From Nitratireductor aquimarinus (GTDB lineage Bacteria; Pseudomonadota; Alphaproteobacteria; Rhizobiales; Rhizobiaceae), in contig NZ_JAFKDE010000009.1 of NCBI RefSeq assembly GCF_017255295.1, forward strand, positions 220,659 through 284,658: a DNA stretch of 64,000 nt, in the 5' to 3' direction. Position 1 is the stretch's first letter, and each line of letters opens with the position of its first letter. This document shows positions 28,902 to 37,403 of this stretch, piece after piece. The position numbers were made by a program, and so were the translations under genes. The notes below the pieces were generated by a model. It was not told where the DNA came from. It ran no database searches and was given only the letters and a program-made list of their open reading frames with translations.

Positions 28902-29315
28902 TCAATCCTGGTTTTCGGTGGCCAGAACCTTGACGAGGTCAATGACCCGCCGGCGGACCTTGGGGTCCGAAATTTTCACGAAAGCACGATTCAGCTGAAC
29001 GCCTTCGCTGCTGTTGAGGAAGTCTACAACGAAGTCGGCGCTCTCCTCGCCCATGCCCTTCGCGGACTCCGTGTCTTCGCCCGGTGCGCCCTCAAAGAAA
29101 AACGACACCGGCGCGCTTAAGACCGAAGCAATGGCCTGAAGCCGGCTCGCACCGACGCGGTTTGTGCCCTTCTCGTATTTCTGAATTTGTTGAAACGTTA
29201 TGCCCAGACTCTCGCCAAGTTTCTCCTGGCTCATACCAAGCATGTTTCTACGAAGCCTGATCCGACCACCAACATGAATATCGATCGGATTCGGTTTTTT
29301 CTTGTTTTTGTTCAT
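28902..29315 (-). CDS. XRE-family (Cro/CI-type) transcriptional regulator
   Basis: A 137-residue regulator with a helix-turn-helix at about 17-70: VGGRIRLRRNMLGMSQEKLG, then ITFQQIQKYEKGTNRVGASR. An acidic C-terminal half of unknown role follows. The ATG at 29315 is preceded by GAGGGAAGTG. The frame is open to 29348 but without a binding site there. The gene is conserved between lnt and metK in Rhizobiales, and a terminator at 28814-28845 isolates it from metK. The targets are unknown; its constant company with metK makes control of that gene a fair guess, but nothing in the sequence proves it. Confidence 0.88.
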   Translation of the reverse strand: MNKNKKKPNPIDIHVGGRIRLRRNMLGMSQEKLGESLGITFQQIQKYEKGTNRVGASRLQAIASVLSAPVSFFFEGAPGEDTESAKGMGEESADFVVDFLNSSEGVQLNRAFVKISDPKVRRRVIDLVKVLATENQD

Positions 29316-29447
29316 CACTTCCCTCGCCATCCGGCACGGGGTTGCCATTGACCGACGTACCAGCCCGACTCACAGAGCCCCAAGCCTGCGAAAATCGAAC
29401 TGCGATGTAGTCGGCTTATGCACTATGCGTAGCTGAAAGGGGCGATG

Positions 29448-31031
29448 TCAATTCGCCCTCAGCCGCCGAACAATACTTGACATCAAAAGCAGGAACCCAA
29501 AACCAAACGCGATAAACAGCCAGTTGGTTCCCGGTTTTAAAAATTTAAATTGATTATTTCTATCGAGGGGGACCGCGACGTCCATAACACCGACGACATT
29601 CAGGTCGAATGCATCGACTATGCGGCCCGTTGAATCCACCACGGCCGAGATGCCTGAATTGGCCGAACGCACCAGTGGAACGCCGTTTTCGATTGCGCGC
29701 AGGCGTGCCTGGCGGAAGTGCTGATAGGGCCCCGGCGACACGCCGAACCATGCATCATTGGTGACGTTCAGAAGGACATCCGCCTTCTCTGCAGCGCCAT
29801 CGACAAGCCACGGGAAAATGATTTCATAGCAAACAAAAGGTAAAGCATTAACATCCGAATTGAGCGAGATCGCGTGCCGGGATCCGCCGGCGGTAAACGG
29901 CCCTGCCGACTGCACGAGCTCTTCAATTCCAAGCTTATTCAACAAGTTGGCAAGCGGCACATATTCGCCGAACGGCACCAGATGCACCTTGTCGACCGCA
30001 TCCAGGATAGAACCGTCCGGGCCGATCGCCACCACCGAATTGTAATAGCGCGTCGCGGCCAGCGTTTCGCCTGGCTCCGAGCGCACCGCCCCGGTGATCA
30101 GGATCTGCCCATCACCCAGAAGGTCGCCCAGTTCCGCCAGCGCTTCGGGGCGATCGGTGAACAGGAAAGGCACCGCAGTCTCGGGCCAGATGATGACGCT
30201 TGGCTTTGGTGCGCCGTCGATTGCCGGCTGACGGGACAGGCTCAGCAGCAGATCGAAGATGCGCGCCTGCTCCTCGGCATCCCATTTCTCGGTCTGCATT
30301 ATTGACGGCTGGACCATGCGCACGGCGATGGTCTTCTCGACGTCACTGGAAGTAGAAAGACTTATGTATCCATAGACCAAATGTATAGCGACAAGACCAA
30401 TTGCAATACTCATGCCTGCGAAGAGATGACGCCGTGTGCCAAGCAATGCGGGCATGGAAAATACAAGGACTGAAAGGAAATTCATCCCGGCTAATCCAAC
30501 CAGCTTAGCCGATTGCATCGTGAGCAAAGTCGGCATGGCGGCATAACCAATTGCATGCCACGGAAAGCCCGTCAGGACGACGCTTCTAATCCATTCGATG
30601 ACACCGAAAGCAAAGGCGAGAGCAACGAGCCTGAAAATTCCGTCCGACCAGAATGATCGCGCAAGCGCTGCAGCCAATCCGTAAAAGACAGCAAGAACTG
30701 CCGGCAGTCCGACGACAGCAAATGGCAGGAGCCAGGCAAAGTTCTCTGCTTCCACCAGCAACGCATTGCCGATCCACCAGAGCCCGAACAGAAAATAGCC
30801 GAAGCCGAACCACCAACCGATTTTGAATGCCGGCAGCAGCCGCGCCAGAAGCCCCCGACCGTCGCCAACCGCGCCATCGAGAAGCCAGACAAGAATCGGG
30901 AAAGAAACAAAGCAGGCGGCGAAAAAATCAAACGGCGGCTGCGCAAATGCAGCCAGCCCGCCGGCCAAAAGTGCGACAAAATAGCGCCGCCATCCGCTAA
31001 GCAAAATCAGCCGTCCGGCGACGCTTTCCAT
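29448..31031 (-). CDS. lnt: Apolipoprotein N-acyltransferase
   Basis: A 527-residue inner-membrane enzyme that adds the third acyl chain to the N-terminal cysteine of lipoproteins. The N-terminal half has about six transmembrane segments. The periplasmic nitrilase-like domain carries the Glu-Lys-Cys triad in WPETAVPF, VDKVHLVPFGEYVP and FVCYEIIFP. A final transmembrane helix lies near the C-terminus (LFIAFGFGFLLLMSSIV). Start at the ATG 31031. It follows the corC-like gene in the ybeY-corC-lnt order found in many proteobacteria. Confidence 0.94.
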   Translation of the reverse strand: MESVAGRLILLSGWRRYFVALLAGGLAAFAQPPFDFFAACFVSFPILVWLLDGAVGDGRGLLARLLPAFKIGWWFGFGYFLFGLWWIGNALLVEAENFAWLLPFAVVGLPAVLAVFYGLAAALARSFWSDGIFRLVALAFAFGVIEWIRSVVLTGFPWHAIGYAAMPTLLTMQSAKLVGLAGMNFLSVLVFSMPALLGTRRHLFAGMSIAIGLVAIHLVYGYISLSTSSDVEKTIAVRMVQPSIMQTEKWDAEEQARIFDLLLSLSRQPAIDGAPKPSVIIWPETAVPFLFTDRPEALAELGDLLGDGQILITGAVRSEPGETLAATRYYNSVVAIGPDGSILDAVDKVHLVPFGEYVPLANLLNKLGIEELVQSAGPFTAGGSRHAISLNSDVNALPFVCYEIIFPWLVDGAAEKADVLLNVTNDAWFGVSPGPYQHFRQARLRAIENGVPLVRSANSGISAVVDSTGRIVDAFDLNVVGVMDVAVPLDRNNQFKFLKPGTNWLFIAFGFGFLLLMSSIVRRLRAN

Positions 31032-31154
31032 CAAACCACCCGCGCAACACGAATCATACGTAGCTGAAGTATCTACAGTTTGCCGAGGTTTGAAACCGTT
31101 TCGGCAAACTGTTTCGTGTGCATAAGGGCCTGTTTCAGGGGGAAAACGCGGTGG

Positions 31155-32225
31155 TCAGGAGGCCTGATCCACCCCGTTTTCGGGCGCGCGCGTGGCACGC
31201 CGACGCCGCTCAGCCGCCCGATTGTGTACAATACGGACACGTTTGACACGGCGCGGATCGGCATCGAGCACCTGGAATTCAAAGCCCGGGATGGCCTGCA
31301 CGACTTCGCCACGCGCGGGCACGCGGCCCAGCGTGTTGAAGATCACACCGCCAATCGTGTCCACGTCCTCGGAGTGCTCCTCGGCGTGGAACTCGTCGCC
31401 GATCACCTCCGCGACGTCCTCGATCTCCGCCTTGGCGTCCACGACAAACGCATCCTCGCCGATCTGCTCGATCAGCGGGGCGTCGTCATCGTGCTCGTCC
31501 TCGATATCGCCGACAACCATTTCGACAATGTCTTCCAGCGATACGAGACCGTCGGTGCCGCCATACTCATCGATGACGAGCGCCATCTGCGTGCGGGAGG
31601 CCTGCATGCGCGCCATCAGGTCGGACGCCAGCATGGACGGCGGGACGAACAGGATCGAGCGCAGAAGGCTGAGATCGCCGATCGTGCGATCCAGATCCAC
31701 CTTTGCGAGGTCAAAAGCCACCGGTTCCGGGGTTTTGCGGCTGCGGCTTCTCTTCGCACGCGCGGTCTTGGTGATGTGGCTGACCACATCACGAATGTGC
31801 ACCATGCCGCGCGGATCATCCAGCGTCTCGCCATAGACCGGCATGCGGGAATGTCCGGACTTCTCAAACGCGTTGAGCAGTTCGCCAAGCGTGGTGCCGA
31901 GTTCGATGGCTTCGATATCGGCGCGCGGCACCATCACATCCTCGACGCGTAGTTCGCGCAGCCTCAGGATGTTCTTGAGCATCGCCCGTTCGCCGGGCGA
32001 GAAGGCAGCAGTGTCGTGGGTCTGCTCGTCGAGCGCGTCTGCAAGGTCTTCGCGGATCGAAGATCCGTTTCGAATGCCAAGTGCAGCCATCATTCTCTCC
32101 CAGAGGGACAGGCGGCTTCCGGAGCTTCGCGGGGGAGGTCTACTAGACCCCTCTTCCCCCTCCTCGGGGGATCTCGTCTCGCCTCCAGGCGCGTCGCCTG
32201 TTGCGATCATCGTGTTTTCTGTCAT
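31155..32225 (-). CDS. CorC/HlyC-family CBS-domain protein
   Basis: A 356-residue soluble protein with an N-terminal charged stretch and a CBS pair at about 95-235 (RVEDVMVPRADIEAIEL; SRMPVYGETLDDPRGMVH; ALVIDEYGGTDGLVSLEDIV). A C-terminal CorC/HlyC transporter-associated domain follows (TIGGVIFNTLGRVPARGE). It lacks the DUF21 membrane domain of larger family members. CorC takes part in magnesium/cobalt efflux in enterobacteria; a link to divalent metals is by family only. It is encoded between ybeY and lnt, the order known from E. coli. Confidence 0.88.
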   Translation of the reverse strand: MTENTMIATGDAPGGETRSPEEGEEGSSRPPPRSSGSRLSLWERMMAALGIRNGSSIREDLADALDEQTHDTAAFSPGERAMLKNILRLRELRVEDVMVPRADIEAIELGTTLGELLNAFEKSGHSRMPVYGETLDDPRGMVHIRDVVSHITKTARAKRSRSRKTPEPVAFDLAKVDLDRTIGDLSLLRSILFVPPSMLASDLMARMQASRTQMALVIDEYGGTDGLVSLEDIVEMVVGDIEDEHDDDAPLIEQIGEDAFVVDAKAEIEDVAEVIGDEFHAEEHSEDVDTIGGVIFNTLGRVPARGEVVQAIPGFEFQVLDADPRRVKRVRIVHNRAAERRRRATRAPENGVDQAS

Positions 32226-32252
32226 GGCCGTTTGTTCAATTGAGACCTTCAG

Positions 32253-32756
32253 TTAGGCATAGGGATCATCAATGGCAAGGGTCTGCAACGCTTTGCGTTC
32301 CAGATCTTCCATCTCTTCCGCCTCTTCATCGGTCTCATGATCATATCCCATGATATGCAAAAAACCGTGAATGATGAGGTGGGTGAGGTGATGATCGAAC
32401 GTTTTCGCCTCTTCCGCCGCTTCGCGCGCAACGGTTTCATGGGCGATGATGATGTCGCCGAGAGGCGGCAGTTCCGGTCCCGGATTGATCATGTCGGGGG
32501 CCGGAAACGAAAGCACGTTGGTCGGCTTGTCCTTGCCGCGCCATTCGCGATTGAGAACGCGGATCTCGGCGTCGCCCGTAAACAGCAGGCTCACCGCGCC
32601 ACTCTCGTCGGGCTGAAGCGCGATTGTCGCGGCCGCAGCCCCGATGGCGCGCTCGGCCAGCGCCTGAAGCGCGGCCTCAGGCGCCCAGTCACCGGCTTCA
32701 ACGGTGATTTCAATCTCGATTGCCGGCATATCACCGGCAGGGGAAACTTCAGTCAT
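32253..32756 (-). CDS. ybeY: Endoribonuclease YbeY (16S rRNA maturation)
   Basis: A 167-residue metal-dependent RNase involved in 16S rRNA 3'-end processing and ribosome quality control. The zinc-binding motif HLIIHGFLHIMGYDH has the three histidines in the H-x3-H-x5-H arrangement, and PTNVLSFP and GDIIIAHE are the other family motifs. The frame is open upstream through the end of phoH, but MTEVSPAGD at 32756, 13 bases after the phoH stop, gives the right length. It sits between phoH and the corC-like gene, as in most proteobacteria. Confidence 0.94.
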   Translation of the reverse strand: MTEVSPAGDMPAIEIEITVEAGDWAPEAALQALAERAIGAAAATIALQPDESGAVSLLFTGDAEIRVLNREWRGKDKPTNVLSFPAPDMINPGPELPPLGDIIIAHETVAREAAEEAKTFDHHLTHLIIHGFLHIMGYDHETDEEAEEMEDLERKALQTLAIDDPYA

Positions 32757-32769
32757 CGGCTTGTGCGGA

Positions 32770-33786
32770 TCAGTCCCGCGTCTTCTTGTCGTAGGCCCGG
32801 ACAATGGCTGCCACCAGCGGATGGCGCACCACATCCTTCTCTCCGAAGCGAACCGTAACGATGCCGGGCACGTCGCCCAGAACCTCGAGTGCTTCGACCA
32901 GGCCCGACTTGGTGTTGGGCGGCAGGTCGATCTGGCTCGGATCGCCGGTCACGATCATGCGCGCATTCTCGCCAAGCCGCGTCAGGAACATTTTCATCTG
33001 CATCGGCGTGGTGTTCTGCGCCTCATCGAGGATGACCACCGAATTGGCCAGCGTGCGGCCGCGCATGAAGGCGAGCGGCGCGATCTCGATCACGTCGGCT
33101 GCCAGCGCGCGCTCCACCTTTTCCGCCGGGATCATGTCGTATAGCGCGTCATAGAGCGGGCGCAGATAGGGGTCGACCTTCTCGCGCATGTCGCCGGGCA
33201 GGAAGCCCAGCCGCTCACCCGCCTCAACCGCCGGGCGCGAGAGGATGATGCGATCCACAACGCCGCGCTCCAGAAGCATGGCGGCATAGGCGACGGCAAG
33301 GAAGGTCTTGCCCGTGCCGGCCGGCCCGATGCCGAACACCAGCTCCGAACGCTCCAGAGCGCGCATATAGGCGTCCTGATTGGCCGAGCGGGCGTACACG
33401 GTGCGCTTGCGCGTGGAAATCTGCGCCGCGGCGAGCTTTCCCTTTGCCTCCATCGTCGGAAGGGTCAGCTGCTCATCGGCGGCAATGGCGAGGCGCACGG
33501 CCCCGTCCACGTCGGATGGAGCAAGCTCGGTGCCCTTCTGGAGAAGATCATAGAGATAGTCGAGCGCACGGCGCGCCTGCGCCGTTGCAACGCTGTCTCC
33601 CTTCACCGAGAGCTCATTGCCCTTGGAGCGAATGTCGACGCCAAGCCGCTGCTCGATCTGGGCCAGATTCTCGTCGAAAGGCCCGTAAAGGGCGCTGGCC
33701 AGCTTGTTGTCATCGAAGGTCAGCACGATGTGCGCCATGTCCGACGCCCCGGAGGGCTGGTTCCTCAACTCAGTGCTGGCGGTCAA
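32770..33786 (-). CDS. PhoH-like ATPase (YbeZ)
   Basis: A 338-residue P-loop ATPase with an N-terminal KH-like part (about 15-90). Walker A is GPAGTGKTFLAVAYA and Walker B is SVVILDEAQNTTPMQMKMFL. It works with YbeY in RNA metabolism. No ATG precedes the conserved start; the TTG at 33786 is chosen because AAGGAGGGG stands directly upstream, a near-perfect ribosome-binding site, and because similar N-terminal extensions occur in related proteins. The only in-frame ATG (33738) would cut into the conserved N-terminus. It starts 11 bases after the miaB stop. Confidence 0.92.
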   Translation of the reverse strand: MTASTELRNQPSGASDMAHIVLTFDDNKLASALYGPFDENLAQIEQRLGVDIRSKGNELSVKGDSVATAQARRALDYLYDLLQKGTELAPSDVDGAVRLAIAADEQLTLPTMEAKGKLAAAQISTRKRTVYARSANQDAYMRALERSELVFGIGPAGTGKTFLAVAYAAMLLERGVVDRIILSRPAVEAGERLGFLPGDMREKVDPYLRPLYDALYDMIPAEKVERALAADVIEIAPLAFMRGRTLANSVVILDEAQNTTPMQMKMFLTRLGENARMIVTGDPSQIDLPPNTKSGLVEALEVLGDVPGIVTVRFGEKDVVRHPLVAAIVRAYDKKTRD

Positions 33787-33797
33787 GCGCCCCTCCT

Positions 33798-35210
33798 TTA
33801 CAACACCGGTTCGGCAAACAGGCTGTTTGGTCCCGCTTCCGTGATTCTAACAGAAACAATGTCGCCGATTTCGCCGGCCTTTTCATCAACAATCACAGGC
33901 TGGAGCCATGGCGAACGCCCGACGCGCTGTCCCGGCTGACGGCCGGGCTTCTCCAGAAGCACGTCCATCTCACGACCGATCAGGCTTTTGGCAAAACCGC
34001 GCTGCTGCTCGATGAGCAGCGCCTGAAGCGCCTGAAGCCGCTCGTCCTTGACCGCCTCCGGCACCTGATCGCCAAGATCCGCACCCGGCGTTCCCGGCCG
34101 CGGCGAATATTTGAACGAAAAGGCCTGCGCATAGGTCACGTCGCGCACGAGCTGCATCGTGTCCTCGAAATCCTGATCCGTCTCGCCGGGGAAGCCGACG
34201 ATGAAATCGCCCGACATGGCGATATCGGGACGCGCCGCGCGAATGCGGTCGATCAGGCGGCGGTAATCGTCGCCCGTGTGCTTGCGGTTCATGGCCTTGA
34301 GGATGCGGTCGGAGCCCGACTGAACCGGCAAATGCAGATAGGGCATCAGCTTGGGCAGATCGCGATGGGCCGCGATCAGCGCATCATCCATGTCGCGCGG
34401 ATGGCTTGTCGTGTAGCGAAGCCGGTCAAGACCGGGGATTTCCGCCAGCCGGAACAGAAGCTCGCCGAGCCCCCATTCGCGGCCATCCGCGCCCTCGCCA
34501 TGCCAGGCGTTGACGTTCTGGCCAAGCAGCGTGACTTCGCGCACGCCGCCCTCGGCAAGGCGCTCCGCCTCGGCAACGATCTGCGCCACCGGGCGCGACA
34601 CTTCCGAACCGCGCGTATAGGGCACGACGCAGAAGGTGCAGAACTTGTCGCAGCCTTCCTGCACGGTCAGAAACGCCGTCACGCCACGATTGCGCACCAC
34701 GCGCTTCTGCGGCTGCGGCAGATGCTCGAACTTGTCTTCAATGGCGTATTCGGTCTCGACGACCTTCTCACCGCCGAGCGCGCGTTTCACCACCTTGGGC
34801 AGGCGATGATAGGTCTGCGGCCCGATCACCAGATCGACGGCAGGCGCGCGGCGCAGGATTTCCTGCCCCTCGGCCTGCGCAACGCAACCGGCAACGCCGA
34901 TCACCGTTTCGCGGCCAGCCTGGCTGCGCTCTTCCTTGAGCACGCGCAGACGACCCAGCTCCGAATACACCTTTTCCGCCGCCTTTTCGCGGATATGGCA
35001 GGTGTTGAGGAGAACGAGGTCCGCCTCTTCGATCTGGTCCGTTGGCGCATAGCCATCCGCCGCCAGCGCATCCGACATGCGCTGCGAATCGTAGACATTC
35101 ATCTGGCAGCCGTAGGTTTTTACGAAAACCTTCTTGTCGGCGGGGCGCATTTCGGATGCGTTGCCAGTGTTTTCGGTGCCGCCAATTTCCGGCGCGATAT
35201 TCTCTTCCAT
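33798..35210 (-). CDS. miaB: tRNA-2-methylthio-N6-dimethylallyladenosine synthase
   Basis: A 470-residue methylthiotransferase that modifies A37 of tRNAs reading UNN codons. The UPF0004 domain has its three cluster cysteines in [23 protein letters not shown] and [11 protein letters not shown]. The radical-SAM CxxxCxxC is in [19 protein letters not shown]-terminal TRAM domain follows (about 400-465). It uses two [4Fe-4S] clusters. The ATG at 35210 precedes a variable segment of about 25 residues. The order plsC-miaB-phoH-ybeY is typical of the group. Confidence 0.96.
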   Translation of the reverse strand: MEENIAPEIGGTENTGNASEMRPADKKVFVKTYGCQMNVYDSQRMSDALAADGYAPTDQIEEADLVLLNTCHIREKAAEKVYSELGRLRVLKEERSQAGRETVIGVAGCVAQAEGQEILRRAPAVDLVIGPQTYHRLPKVVKRALGGEKVVETEYAIEDKFEHLPQPQKRVVRNRGVTAFLTVQEGCDKFCTFCVVPYTRGSEVSRPVAQIVAEAERLAEGGVREVTLLGQNVNAWHGEGADGREWGLGELLFRLAEIPGLDRLRYTTSHPRDMDDALIAAHRDLPKLMPYLHLPVQSGSDRILKAMNRKHTGDDYRRLIDRIRAARPDIAMSGDFIVGFPGETDQDFEDTMQLVRDVTYAQAFSFKYSPRPGTPGADLGDQVPEAVKDERLQALQALLIEQQRGFAKSLIGREMDVLLEKPGRQPGQRVGRSPWLQPVIVDEKAGEIGDIVSVRITEAGPNSLFAEPVL

Positions 35211-35273
35211 GCCGGTTTCCTAACGTTTTTGCGTGTCAAAAAACAGACGATTCTTCGCTGTGTGATGAATCCG

Positions 35274-36068
35274 TCAAATTTCGGTGCCGCGTAAGCCTGC
35301 CGTAAGCATGGCGCGCACCTGCGCCTCGGCTTCCCGCGTGACGGTCTTGCGGTCGCCTTTTGCCAGAAACGGGATCGGATCGCCATAGCGCACAGCGATA
35401 TCGATAGGCCGTGACTGCCAGAGCGTGATCAGATTGGGCAGAAGGTCGGTGTCGCCGATCCACGAAATGGCCGCCCGCTCGCGTCGGTCGAGCCGGAGCC
35501 CGCCCTTGCTCACATAGATGAGCGCCACCGGCTGCAGCGTGACGCTGTCGGCCCTGTCGCTGGCAAGCGCCAGCTGTGCCGCGCCAAACAGCGTGCTCTT
35601 GAAGGGCAGCACCCGGTTTCCGTCACCGGTCGTGCCCTCGGCAAAAAGCACCATCGGATCGCCATCGGCCAGCCGTTCGGCGATCTCGCGCGCCTGTTCC
35701 GGCGAGGAGCGACGGCGCTCACGCTCGACAAAAACGGAGCGCTGCTGCCTGGCGAACGTGCCGAGGATCGGCCATTTGCGCATTTCCGACTTGGCAATGA
35801 AGTGCACGCCATCGAGCGAACCAAGCACCAGAATGTCGAGCCATGACACATGGTTGGCGACGATCATCAACGGCCGGTCTTTCGCCGGGCTGCCTTCCAT
35901 GCGCACCCGAACGCCAAGCATGCGCAGGGTGAGCCGGTGCCACAGGCGCGGCACGATGCGGTCGCTGAGGAGCGGTGTGCGCAGCGCGATTTCCTGCACC
36001 ACCATGAGCGGAAGCGTGTAGAGCGCGATCACCAGGATCGCGATGACGAAACGAAACGTGCTGAACAT
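35274..36068 (-). CDS. plsC: 1-acyl-sn-glycerol-3-phosphate acyltransferase
   Basis: A 264-residue membrane-bound acyltransferase that converts lysophosphatidic acid to phosphatidic acid. A hydrophobic N-terminal helix (about 5-28) anchors it. The catalytic NHVSWLD (H-x4-D) motif is near residue 73, and FAEGTTGDGNRVLPF is the glycerol-phosphate-binding EGTT motif. The C-terminus ends with AMLTAGLRGTEI. It lies 63 bases upstream of miaB on the same strand. Confidence 0.92.
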   Translation of the reverse strand: MFSTFRFVIAILVIALYTLPLMVVQEIALRTPLLSDRIVPRLWHRLTLRMLGVRVRMEGSPAKDRPLMIVANHVSWLDILVLGSLDGVHFIAKSEMRKWPILGTFARQQRSVFVERERRRSSPEQAREIAERLADGDPMVLFAEGTTGDGNRVLPFKSTLFGAAQLALASDRADSVTLQPVALIYVSKGGLRLDRRERAAISWIGDTDLLPNLITLWQSRPIDIAVRYGDPIPFLAKGDRKTVTREAEAQVRAMLTAGLRGTEI

Positions 36069-36175
36069 CAGCCCTTGATCAGCCCCTCTCTGCGGCCCAA
36101 TGCGGCCCCCTTGCGAGGGATGGACGCTTACAGCATTTCTCCGCCGGGGGGAAACACCGCGCTGGCAGAAACCGT

Positions 36176-36658
36176 CTAAAGATCACGGCGCATCACCAGC
36201 GCGCTGGTGCGGTTGCCGCTCGCATCGCGGTAATAGTCCGGTCGGCCGCCCACCTGCAGGAAACCGAGCCGGCGGTAAAGCGCGATTGCCGCCGTGTTGG
36301 TTTCGTCCACTTCGAGGAAGAGCGCCGACACACGGTCGCCATGCAGCCGGAACAGAACCGCATCCATCAGTTGCCGGCCAAGGCCCTGGCGTCTGTGACT
36401 GCGCGTCACGAGTATCGTGAGGATCTCGCCTTCATCCGCTGCCTGACGCGCAAGCACGAAGCCGGCCATCTGCCCGGGCTTGCGCCCCACTTCCACGACC
36501 GCAAAACCGAACACGCCCTCCTGCGTGAGGAGCGATTCAAACTCGGCATCGCTCCACGGGCGGGCGTAGCCCTCCGCATGCATGTCAGCCAGAACCAGAC
36601 TGTCGGCCACTTCCAGCGGCCGCACGACGAACTCACGCCGTCTTGGAAAGAGCGCCAT
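36176..36658 (-). CDS. rimI: Ribosomal-protein-alanine N-acetyltransferase-like GNAT protein
   Basis: A 160-residue GNAT acetyltransferase with the acetyl-CoA-binding loop SHRRQGLGRQLMDA and LEVDETNTAAIALYRRLGF, both typical of RimI, which acetylates the N-terminus of ribosomal protein S18. The start codon shares its A with the tsaB stop (TGATG), so the two genes are translationally coupled, a pairing common in alphaproteobacteria. RimI enzymes may have wider substrates. Confidence 0.87.
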   Translation of the reverse strand: MALFPRRREFVVRPLEVADSLVLADMHAEGYARPWSDAEFESLLTQEGVFGFAVVEVGRKPGQMAGFVLARQAADEGEILTILVTRSHRRQGLGRQLMDAVLFRLHGDRVSALFLEVDETNTAAIALYRRLGFLQVGGRPDYYRDASGNRTSALVMRRDL

Positions 36659-37338
36659 CAGCCTTCCTTTCGCGGCAGGGCGAAATTCTGCTGGGGAGCC
36701 GCTTCCGGCGCGCGCAGGTAAAGCGGCCTGGGCGGCTCGCTGCCCGGCCCCTTGGCCGCCGCCAGACGGGCAAAGGTGGCAATGTCAGCCGTTGCTCCGG
36801 CAGAATGAATGTCGAGTGCGGATGGCGCGGCTTCGGCGACCAGCGCCGCCGCAGCGCCATAGACGACGGCGTTTTCGCGCAGCGCCCATTCGGCAAGCGC
36901 CTCCACCGGCAGGCTTTCCGGCGCTAAAACGGCGCGGCCTTCACTGTCGTAACCGGCGGCAAACAAATTCTGCACCCGCTGCCCCAGCGCCACCAGAACG
37001 GGACGGCCGGGAATGGCTGCATGCGCCTCGGCTCCAAGCGCCTCCAGCGTGGAAACGCCGATGGCCGGAACCTTGAGCGCCAGCGCCAGCCCGCGCGCGG
37101 CCGAAACGCCCACGCGCACACCGGTGAACGAGCCCGGCCCGACCGAAACGGCCACCGCCTCAAGCGCGTCATAGCCAAGGGCCGCGCTCGCAAGCGCCTG
37201 CTCGATCACGGACATGACATGTTCGGCATGTCCCTTGCCCAGATCCAGAACATGCCGGCCGAGTTCGCGGTCCTTATCGGTGTCATAAACGCAGGCGGCG
37301 CAGAGCGCCGCCGCAGTGTCGATTGCAAGAATGTTCAT
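36658..37338 (-). CDS. tsaB: tRNA threonylcarbamoyladenosine biosynthesis protein TsaB
   Basis: A 226-residue ASKHA-fold protein that partners TsaD and TsaE in making t6A37 of tRNA. MNILAIDTAAALCAACVY at the N-terminus and GPGSFTGVRVGVSAARGLAL in the centre are the family hallmarks. The frame extends to 37371, but the ATG at 37338 starts at the conserved beta-strand. Coupled to rimI by a TGATG overlap. Confidence 0.94.
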   Translation of the reverse strand: MNILAIDTAAALCAACVYDTDKDRELGRHVLDLGKGHAEHVMSVIEQALASAALGYDALEAVAVSVGPGSFTGVRVGVSAARGLALALKVPAIGVSTLEALGAEAHAAIPGRPVLVALGQRVQNLFAAGYDSEGRAVLAPESLPVEALAEWALRENAVVYGAAAALVAEAAPSALDIHSAGATADIATFARLAAAKGPGSEPPRPLYLRAPEAAPQQNFALPRKEG

Positions 37339-37403
37339 CGAGACGTCAGCCCGGCGTCCTTTTCGTTTCAAACCGCCGGCGAATCCGATGCGCCATCAGC
37401 GGG

